A stretch of 64,000 bases of DNA from Caulobacter sp. GTDB taxonomy: Bacteria > Pseudomonadota > Alphaproteobacteria > Caulobacterales > Caulobacteraceae. The translations under genes and the position numbers were made by a program. The stretch lies in contig WGLL01000002.1 of assembly GCA_016125585.1 (NCBI GenBank), positions 248,001 through 312,000 on the forward strand, written 5' to 3'. The notes below the pieces were generated by a model that did not search any database, was not told where the DNA came from, and saw only the letters and a program-made list of their open reading frames with translations. Below are positions 1 through 6,983 of the stretch, in pieces. Position 1 is the stretch's first letter. Every line of letters starts with the position of its first letter.

Positions 1-621
1 GGTCTCGATCGAGATGTCCAGGGTGTGGGCGATCTCCTCGGCGCCCGCGCCGCCGACCAGCTGCTTGACCACCTCGGTCTCGGAACGGGTCAGGCCGAAC
101 GCCTTGCCGAAGTCGGCCCAGACGTGGCGCGGTTCGCGTCCGTGACAGAAGAACATCACCGCCGCCGCCGGCGGGTGGCCCTCCGGCCGCAGGGCCTCCG
201 CCCGCAGCGTCCAGAACTGATCGCCGTCGCGATAGATCCAGGCCGAGGGTTCGTCCACGCCCTTGATGAAGTCGCGCAACATCCCGGCCTGGGGGCGGTC
301 GACGGCGGTCAGCAGCCCGGACGATTCCAGGAACGGCTCGGCCTCTTCCAGCATCGCGTGGGCGGACCCGTTGCGCCACAGCACCTTCAGGTCCTGCCGC
401 AGGATGAGGGTCGGGATGGAATAGGTCGCCGCCCAGGCGTCAAAATAGACGTCGGCCTCCGCATGAGGCTGAATGGGGGTGAAGGACCTCGGGGAAAAGG
501 ACGCTGCCTCGGATACTTTGATTTCTGCTCTCCCCCCGGACGGAGCGCCGTCTCGATCCGGGCATTCAGAAGAGCGCCGCGGACCGTTCTGACCGAGAGC
601 ACGGCAAGCGCGGAAACTCAA
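1..621 (-). CDS. PAS-like / LuxR-type transcriptional regulator, C-terminus cut by window edge
   Basis: The frame reads out of the window on the minus strand. Its last visible residues form the start of a LuxR-type helix-turn-helix (GLTRSETEVVKQLVGGAGAEE, then IAHTLDIS), and the part before it (TLILRQDLKVLWRNGSAHAML) resembles a PAS fold. It is therefore probably a DNA-binding regulator with an N-terminal sensing domain. The start is unclear. No ATG or GTG lies in frame before the conserved part. The only NTG is a TTG at 621 with no obvious ribosome site. An ATC at 522-520 sits 6 bases after GGGGGGAGA and would give a more usual length, but ATC starts are rare. An ATG at 637 in another frame gives only a six-codon peptide. 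An N-terminal frameshift cannot be excluded. Confidence 0.7.
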   Translation of the reverse strand, partial: MSFRACRALGQNGPRRSSECPDRDGAPSGGRAEIKVSEAASFSPRSFTPIQPHAEADVYFDAWAATYSIPTLILRQDLKVLWRNGSAHAMLEEAEPFLESSGLLTAVDRPQAGMLRDFIKGVDEPSAWIYRDGDQFWTLRAEALRPEGHPPAAAVMFFCHGREPRHVWADFGKAFGLTRSETEVVKQLVGGAGAEEIAHTLDISIET

Positions 622-824
622 TCAGAGAGGTAGTCCATTAAAGATTAACGCAAATATATACATCACCATATTGGGGTATCCGGCGAAAAAAGCCGGGACC
701 GCCCCCAGGCGCTGACAGCCTTGGCCAGAGACAGGGACGGGGCTGCGGCCCGCCGCGCCCGCCTGTGGACCTGACTGTACTGTCGCGCCGGCGCCGCCCG
801 ATCAGAGCCCGATCAGCGCCGACC

Positions 825-2309
825 TCACCGCCCCGCCAGCATGGCGTCGAACCCGGCCTCGATCTCCGCCGACACAGGCCTGCCCATCCGGCTCACCGCC
901 ACCGCGGCGATCAGGCTGACGATAAAGCCCGGCACGATCTCGTAGATCACCGCCGTGGGCGCCTGCCCGCCGATGGTGAACGGCGCATACAGCCAGACCA
1001 GCACCGTCGCCGCCCCGGCCAGGATGCCGGCAAAGGCCCCGTCCCGCGTCAGGCCCCGCCAGTGCAGGCTGAGCAGGATCACCGGCCCGAAGGCGGCCCC
1101 GAACCCGGCCCAGGCGTTGCCGACCAGCGACAGGATCGAACTCGACCGGTCCATGGCCAGCACAATCGCCACCACCGCCACCGCCAGGGTGGCCAGCCGC
1201 CCGACCAGCACCAGCTCCTTCTGCCCGGCCTCGCGGCGGAAGAAGGTCTTGTAGGCGTCCTCGGTCAGCGAACTGGACGAGACCAGCAGCTGCGAGGAGA
1301 TGGTGCTCATGATCGCCGCCAGGATCGCGGCCAGCAGAAACCCGGCGATATAGGGGTGGAACAGGGTCTGCGACAGCAGGATGAAGATCGTCTCCGGGTC
1401 CTTCAGCGTCAGCCCCGCGTGGCTCACATAGGCCAGGCCGCACAGCCCCGTCATCACCGCCCCGACCAGGGCGACCACCATCCACGACATGCCGATGTTG
1501 CGCATGGTCGGGATGTCCTTCACCGACCGCACGGCCATGAACCGCACGATGATGTGCGGCTGGCCGAAATAGCCCAGCCCCCAGGCCAGGCTCGAGATCA
1601 CCCCCAGCACGGTCACCCCGCTGACCCAGCTCAACGCCTCGGGCCGCACGCTGGTCAGCAGGGTCCGCGCCTCGCCCCAGCCGCCGATGTCGATCAGGGT
1701 CACCACCGGGGCCAGCACCAGGGCCACGAACATGATGCAGCCCTGCACGAAGTCGGTCAGGCTCACCGCCAGGAACCCGCCGAACAGGGTATAGGCCAGC
1801 ACCACGGCGGCGGTGATCACCAGGCCGACGCCATAGTCATAGCCGAACGAGGCCTCGAACAGCTTGCCGCCCGACACCAGCCCGGCGGAGGTATAGAGGG
1901 TGAAGAAGATCACGATCACCAGCGAGGCGACGATCCGCAGCCGCCGGCTCGTATCCCCGAACCGCTTTTCCAGGAACTCCGGAATGGTGATCGCGTCGTC
2001 CGCCACCTCGGTATAGACCCGCAGGCGCGGCGCCACGAGCAGGTAGTTGGCCAGCGCCCCGGCCACCAGCCCCACCCCGATCCACGCCGCGCTCAGCCCG
2101 CTCAGATACACCGCGCCTGGCAGGCCCATCAGGATCCACCCGCTCATGTCCGACGCCCCGGCCGACAACGCCGCCACCGCCGGCGACAGCTGCCGCCCGC
2201 CCAGCATGAACTCCGAAACATTGCTGGTCGACTTGCGCCAGGCATACAGCCCGATGCCCAGCATCAGCGCAAAATAAGCCCCCAGCGAAATGCCCGTCTC
2301 GATGTTCAT
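825..2309 (-). CDS. putP: Sodium/proline symporter (PutP family)
   Basis: This 494-residue polytopic membrane protein belongs to the sodium:solute symporter family and most resembles PutP, which takes up proline with Na+ across the inner membrane. Family signs are the N-terminal SLGAYFALMLGIGLYAWRKS helix, the FMLGGRQLSP motif after it, the ASDMSGWILMGLPGAVY segment, and repeated hydrophobic stretches matching about 13 transmembrane helices. I chose ATG 2309, which follows GGGGCGG, because the residues encoded upstream are Arg/Gly/Pro-rich and not membrane-like. It is followed 3' by a 200-base gap and the LuxR gene, and preceded by the end of the restriction operon on the same strand. Its substrate is assigned by family resemblance only. 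Confidence 0.88.
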   Translation of the reverse strand: MNIETGISLGAYFALMLGIGLYAWRKSTSNVSEFMLGGRQLSPAVAALSAGASDMSGWILMGLPGAVYLSGLSAAWIGVGLVAGALANYLLVAPRLRVYTEVADDAITIPEFLEKRFGDTSRRLRIVASLVIVIFFTLYTSAGLVSGGKLFEASFGYDYGVGLVITAAVVLAYTLFGGFLAVSLTDFVQGCIMFVALVLAPVVTLIDIGGWGEARTLLTSVRPEALSWVSGVTVLGVISSLAWGLGYFGQPHIIVRFMAVRSVKDIPTMRNIGMSWMVVALVGAVMTGLCGLAYVSHAGLTLKDPETIFILLSQTLFHPYIAGFLLAAILAAIMSTISSQLLVSSSSLTEDAYKTFFRREAGQKELVLVGRLATLAVAVVAIVLAMDRSSSILSLVGNAWAGFGAAFGPVILLSLHWRGLTRDGAFAGILAGAATVLVWLYAPFTIGGQAPTAVIYEIVPGFIVSLIAAVAVSRMGRPVSAEIEAGFDAMLAGR

Positions 2310-2420
2310 CTGGCCGCCCCGATCCTTGCCGCCCGTGGGTCCGACAGGCCGCGCATCTCGCCGCCAGCGGAGGAAGCGTCCAGATGTAACCGGGATGGGG
2401 GCGCAGGCCAAACCGGGGGG

Positions 2421-3617
2421 TCAGGCGGGCGTCAGCGTCGCGCTCTGCGGGTCATAGGTCAGCCCCTCAATGGACCCGTCTATGATCTTCCCAACGACCT
2501 CGTCGATGACGGCCAGTGGAACCAGGAACCACTCCTTGGGCCGCACCGGATTTCCGAACCGATCCTCGATCTCGATGTCCAGCCGGGCGGGTGCGAACAC
2601 CCGATGAATCAGGTTCTCGAGCCGGGTCCGGTTGATGTTGAACAGCCGGTAGGTGGCCACCACCTCGACCCCGGCCAGCAGATAGGTCGCATCCTTCGCG
2701 GCATTGACGATCCGCGTCTCGACCGCGCCGCCGGTCACGCCGATCTTGTGGATCAGGTCGCGGTGCGCGGCGACATCCGGGTGATTGGACTGGCTGCGCA
2801 GCACATAGATGGTCCCGCTCTCCAGGTCATCGTCCTGGCGTTCGGCGCCAAACAGCGGCCCGGCGACCGGGTCGGTGATCCGGCGACCGGCCTCGTCCTT
2901 GTAGAGCGCCCGCTGCAATGATCGAAGCAGCAGGTCGCTTTCCGTCCCGTTGTCATAGATGACCCGAAGCCGGGCGTCGGCCTCGCCGTTGGGGGCCCTG
3001 ATGGGCTCGCCCACCTCCGCGACGTAGGCCGTCTGACCGCCCAGGATAAAGAACTGGCCGGCCTTGATTTCAGCCTTGAGCATCCCGGAGTCGCGAACAA
3101 AGGGCCGCGCCGTCCGCGCCCCGGTCTCCAGGTCCTGCTTCACCGCCGCGAACAGCGGCTTGAAGGTCGCGAAATCCGCGCAGACGGTCTTGTTGGCGAT
3201 CTCCTCGGCGGCGCGCACCTCCTCGCGGGACCGCACATGCTTCAGCACCGAGATGTCGTCCTCGCCGCCGGGCGCGACGCCAAGATCAGCCAGCAGATCG
3301 GAGTCGTCGACAAACGCGTCCCCGGCCTCGCTGACGCCCGGCGCCTCCGCCAACAGGCCATGCTTGTCCAGCGGCTCGACCAGCGCCCGACAGTCCGCCT
3401 GGTCCCTGATCCGGTCCAGCCGCACCGCATACAGCCGCTCGAAGATGTCCCGGTCCTCGCCATGGCGCGGCGCGTGGCCGTGTTCGTCGACGAACCGGAC
3501 AATGTCCTCGAAGCCGGCGATGATCCGCTCCTCGCGCGGCGTTCGCGCGGCGACCTTCTTCGCCTCGATCTCGACGCCGAGATCGGCCAGCAGTTCATGG
3601 TCGCTCAGGTCAGCCAT
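2421..3617 (-). CDS. GIY-YIG / MUG113-like nuclease-domain protein of the defence operon
   Basis: A 398-residue protein. The N-terminal half is charged, with repeated DLLADLG / ELLADLG elements (about residues 7-13 and near 110), which may be helical interaction motifs. The C-terminal third carries a GIY-YIG-type fold of the T5orf172/MUG113 group: IYVLRSQS, then HKIGVTGG with VETRI, then RLENLIHRVF supplying the likely catalytic Glu, and an RPKEWFLVP end. Proteins of this group are found beside restriction and defence genes. The start at 3617 overlaps the stop of the helicase gene by 8 bases (ATGGCTGA), so translation is probably coupled. It is the last gene of the operon and could be a second nuclease or a DNA-binding adaptor; activity is inferred, not shown. 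Confidence 0.75.
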   Translation of the reverse strand: MADLSDHELLADLGVEIEAKKVAARTPREERIIAGFEDIVRFVDEHGHAPRHGEDRDIFERLYAVRLDRIRDQADCRALVEPLDKHGLLAEAPGVSEAGDAFVDDSDLLADLGVAPGGEDDISVLKHVRSREEVRAAEEIANKTVCADFATFKPLFAAVKQDLETGARTARPFVRDSGMLKAEIKAGQFFILGGQTAYVAEVGEPIRAPNGEADARLRVIYDNGTESDLLLRSLQRALYKDEAGRRITDPVAGPLFGAERQDDDLESGTIYVLRSQSNHPDVAAHRDLIHKIGVTGGAVETRIVNAAKDATYLLAGVEVVATYRLFNINRTRLENLIHRVFAPARLDIEIEDRFGNPVRPKEWFLVPLAVIDEVVGKIIDGSIEGLTYDPQSATLTPA

Positions 3618-5676
3618 TGGCGCCCTGCGCCACATGCCGCCGCAACACTTCCACCCCCTCGGCCATTCGCCGTTCCCAGGCGTCCTGCGATTTGATGTCG
3701 GGCAGCCGGCCGCGCTCATCGCGGAACTTGCGCGCGCGTTTGGCCAGGTCGCGGGCCTCATCCAGCGGTATCGCCGCCCGCTTGCCGGAAATCGCCGCCT
3801 CGACCTGTTTCAGCATCTGCTCGTTCATCGACTTGGCCAGCACTGAATAGGCCGCCTCGAAGGGATTGATGCCGTCAATCAGGTCGATATCCAGTTCGCG
3901 GACGCTCAGGGCGAACTTGCGCACCCCGTCAACAAAAGCCGTGCTGCCCTTCAGTTCCGGATCATCGACCCCGGCGGCCATGGTCTTGGCCTTCTGGGTC
4001 AGGTTCAGGGCGGCGATGGCGTGCTGGCGCACCGCCTCCTGGTCCTCGCCGGACAGTTCGGGGAAGCGGTCGCGGACAATCTTGCCCATCCGCAGTTGCG
4101 TCAGCTCCTGCGGCGCGGTCTCGTCATCGAAAATGCCCCGCTCGACCACGGTCTTGTCCTGCACAAAGGCGGTGATGATCTCGTTCAGGTCTTCCTGACA
4201 GATGCGCTTGGCCTCTGGGCTGGAGGGCGTGACCAGGCCCTTGATCTCCATGTGGAACTGTCCCGTCGCCTCGTTGAAGCCGACGTTCTTGTGCCCTTCA
4301 CCCGCCTGATAGCCGTCCGGCCCATAGTCGAACCCGGGCTTGGGCCCCAGGTCCTTGGGCGTGAAATCAAACCGGGGCGCCAGCACCTGTTCCATCAACA
4401 GGCTGGCGGCGATGGCCTTCAACGTGTCGTTCAGCGCGTCGACGACCAGCTCCTGGCTGGCGTCCGGCTCGGCGATCAGGTTGGTGAACCGGGCCGAGGC
4501 CTTGCCCGGAGCATCGCGGGTGGCGCGGCCGATGATCTGGATGATCTCGGTCAGGCTGGAGCGATAGCCGACCGTCAGGGCGTGCTCGCACCAGATCCAG
4601 TCAAAGCCCTCCTTGGCCATGCCCAGCGCGATGATGATGTCGACATGGTCGCGGTCGCCCCGGTGCGCCGGGTCCTTCAGCGCCCCGATCACCTTGTCCC
4701 GCCGGGGGCCATCGTCATCGACCAGATCGGCGACCTTCAGCACCCGCCCGTTCGGCCGGCGGATCAGGTGAAACCCCGTCGCCGGATCCTCGCCCTGCCA
4801 GTCGCCCAGGGCGCTCATGATCTCGTTGGCTTCCTTGATCTTGTCGGCGGTGCTCTCGCGGGAATTGACGTTGGGAATGTGGACGATCGTCTTCAGACCG
4901 GGGTCCAGCACCTTCATGATGCTGTCCAGATAGCTGCCGGAATAGAAGAAATAGCCGATATCCAGCGTCTTCAGATGGTCATAGCCGTTGAGCTGCTCGT
5001 GATAGGTATAGGTCACCGTCACGAACCGCGCCTCGTCGCCGGGGCTCAACACCGCCTCCGCGTCGCCCCGGAAATACGACCCGGTCATGGCCACGATATG
5101 GGCCTTGTCGCGGGCGATGAACTGCGTCAGCTGCGCCCCCAGCCGGTTGTCCGGGTTGGCGCTGACATGGTGGAACTCGTCCACCGCGATCAGGCAATCA
5201 TCGAACGCCTCGACCCCCAGCTCATCGACGGCGAACCGAAAGGTGGCGTGGGTGCAGACCAGCACCCGGTCCTCGCTGGCCAGGAACTCGCCCACCGCCT
5301 TGACCTTCGACTGCGCCACGCGGGGCTCATCCACCCCCGGCGCATTGCACAGGTTCCACTGCGGCTTGACGGTCCAGTCGGCCCAGAAGCCGAACTTCGA
5401 TAGCGCCTCATCGGCGAAACTGCCGCCGATGGAGCGTTCGGGAACGACGATAATCGCCTTGCCGACGCCCTGATTGTGCAGCTTGTCCAGGGCGATGAAC
5501 ATCAACGCTCGCGACTTGCCCGACGCCGGCGGCGACTTGATCAGCAGATACTGCTCCCCGCGCCGCTCATAGGCCCGCTCCTGCATGGCCCGCATGCCGA
5601 ACGCATTGGCCTTGGTCGAGGCGCCGGTCTGGCCGGTGCGCAGGGAGACGGAGGGGATGATGGCGGTGGTGGTCAT
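3610..5676 (-). CDS. DEAD/DEAH-box (SF2) helicase of the defence operon
   Basis: A 688-residue superfamily 2 helicase, similar in layout to type III restriction Res subunits and DISARM/BREX-associated helicases. Visible motifs are Walker A SPPASGKSRA (about residues 48-57), motif Ia IIVVPERS, the DEAH-like box LIAVDEFHH (about 162-170), motif III MTGSYFRG, motif V IALGMAKEGFDW and motif VI IQIIGRATRDAPGK with its arginine finger. The region after about residue 430 is unlike standard Res and has no visible nuclease motif. It overlaps the upstream nuclease gene by 4 bases (ATGA) and the downstream GIY-YIG gene by 8. It probably couples ATP hydrolysis to DNA translocation for the nucleases encoded beside it. 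Confidence 0.85.
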   Translation of the reverse strand: MTTTAIIPSVSLRTGQTGASTKANAFGMRAMQERAYERRGEQYLLIKSPPASGKSRALMFIALDKLHNQGVGKAIIVVPERSIGGSFADEALSKFGFWADWTVKPQWNLCNAPGVDEPRVAQSKVKAVGEFLASEDRVLVCTHATFRFAVDELGVEAFDDCLIAVDEFHHVSANPDNRLGAQLTQFIARDKAHIVAMTGSYFRGDAEAVLSPGDEARFVTVTYTYHEQLNGYDHLKTLDIGYFFYSGSYLDSIMKVLDPGLKTIVHIPNVNSRESTADKIKEANEIMSALGDWQGEDPATGFHLIRRPNGRVLKVADLVDDDGPRRDKVIGALKDPAHRGDRDHVDIIIALGMAKEGFDWIWCEHALTVGYRSSLTEIIQIIGRATRDAPGKASARFTNLIAEPDASQELVVDALNDTLKAIAASLLMEQVLAPRFDFTPKDLGPKPGFDYGPDGYQAGEGHKNVGFNEATGQFHMEIKGLVTPSSPEAKRICQEDLNEIITAFVQDKTVVERGIFDDETAPQELTQLRMGKIVRDRFPELSGEDQEAVRQHAIAALNLTQKAKTMAAGVDDPELKGSTAFVDGVRKFALSVRELDIDLIDGINPFEAAYSVLAKSMNEQMLKQVEAAISGKRAAIPLDEARDLAKRARKFRDERGRLPDIKSQDAWERRMAEGVEVLRRHVAQGANG

Positions 5677-6983
5677 TCCTGGACGTATCCATACTTCCTG
5701 AAGCCCGCCAGCACCGCACCGACCGCCTCGAATTCCGGCTGGAAGCGCTTTAGCAACTTCTTGATGACCGCGGCAATTTCCTCGGCGTCTTGGATGTCCT
5801 TAACTTCGTGGAAGTTTTCCTTGAGGAATTTGGAAAAGCGTTTGCCTTCTTGGTCGGCCATCCTTTGAAACTTGATCCGGTTCTTGTCCAAACCCTCGCC
5901 GGCCCCTTGAATTGCGTGAATCAAGTCTCGCCGGAATTCGTACTCGCTCAACGGTCCGACCTCTGCATAGATGGCCAGCTGCCCTGAAGTGCCATCCGCG
6001 TTTGGCCACAGCTGAATCCACGATATCAGGGGGTATTGAGCCCACCAGTTCTCGCAGCCTCGCCAGTAAAACTGTTTCTTGCTGAAACCGTTGTACCAAG
6101 CCTCGGGCAAGAAACTTATCGAGTTGTGATCGACCTTGTTGAGCCTGAATTTTTGACCGTCGATTTCAAATACTTCGAGATAACCAAGTTCCGGACTTAT
6201 TAATTCCTCTGCCGCAATCCCGAAATCGGAGCCAGAGCCATGATCCATGATGAAGTCTAGGACTTTTTTGTGATCACGATAGAGTTGCTTGGCCAGCTTT
6301 TCTATTTCGCTCCTCTCGGCGCTCATGCCGACCTCCTCTTCCAGAATTTCGATGTAGTGTTGAAGAAACGTCCGAACCTCAAGGGTTAGTCGACTGGCCT
6401 CATTTCGAACAAAGTGGGAAAGGAGTTGGCAGATGGCCTCATAGTTTATCGGGGCGTATCGGGGGTCGGCAGCCTCTTCATCATGCAGGGTCAGGAAAAT
6501 GCCCCCGAGCTTGAGCTGATCCGCTTCAGCGCCCAAACCAGCCTGAACACGATCAAAATACTTCGCCAGTTGTCCTTCGTGTTGGCGGCTGTCGTATTTG
6601 TTCTCGACGACGAAACCCCAGCCGTTTCTTGCACTGTGGATGAAGATATCGATGTGCTGCCACTCACGGCGAATGGTCGTATCGCGAAGGTCTGCTCTGA
6701 CGATATCCAGTGCGGTGGGGGTGTCAGGCACGCTTTGCCCCCGTAATGCCTGCCCGAGAAACGCCTTCAGAAACTTGTCATCAAGTCCGTGACTTTCAGT
6801 GGGATCGAGAAGCCAGGCGAGGATGGCGGAGTGACGAATCTCCATCCGCTCCATCCTCATCACCCGTATTGGATTGAACCGGGCGAGGTAGCCTTCGATT
6901 CTCGACAAGGCCGGATTGTTGACGAAAAGCGCTTCCAGCTCTTCAGTTGTTGGTGGAATAGCTGCTGCGTCGGCCAAATTCAT
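5673..6983 (-). CDS. PD-(D/E)XK nuclease family protein (PDDEXK_4-like) of the defence operon
   Basis: A 436-residue protein. The N-terminal part (NPIRVMRMERMEIRHSAILA, then WLLDPTESHGLDDKFLKAFL) matches the opening of the PDDEXK_4 family. The core DIFIHSARNGWGFVVENKYD contains the expected Asp, then Glu-x-Lys (ENK), followed by QLAKYFDRV, consistent with a PD-(D/E)XK active site. Its start overlaps the end of the methyltransferase gene by 4 bases, and its stop overlaps the helicase start by 4. The gene is visibly poorer in GC than its neighbours, and its codon choice is more relaxed, which suggests separate acquisition. In this operon it is the best candidate for the cleaving subunit, since the methyltransferase lacks a nuclease motif. 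Confidence 0.8.
   Translation of the reverse strand: MNLADAAAIPPTTEELEALFVNNPALSRIEGYLARFNPIRVMRMERMEIRHSAILAWLLDPTESHGLDDKFLKAFLGQALRGQSVPDTPTALDIVRADLRDTTIRREWQHIDIFIHSARNGWGFVVENKYDSRQHEGQLAKYFDRVQAGLGAEADQLKLGGIFLTLHDEEAADPRYAPINYEAICQLLSHFVRNEASRLTLEVRTFLQHYIEILEEEVGMSAERSEIEKLAKQLYRDHKKVLDFIMDHGSGSDFGIAAEELISPELGYLEVFEIDGQKFRLNKVDHNSISFLPEAWYNGFSKKQFYWRGCENWWAQYPLISWIQLWPNADGTSGQLAIYAEVGPLSEYEFRRDLIHAIQGAGEGLDKNRIKFQRMADQEGKRFSKFLKENFHEVKDIQDAEEIAAVIKKLLKRFQPEFEAVGAVLAGFRKYGYVQE

Noticed and set aside
2310..2420. Attachment-site copy of the tRNA-Arg 3' end at the far side of the defence operon
   Set aside because: I compared the acceptor and T-stem sequence with this gap and saw no repeat; without one an integrated element cannot be claimed.
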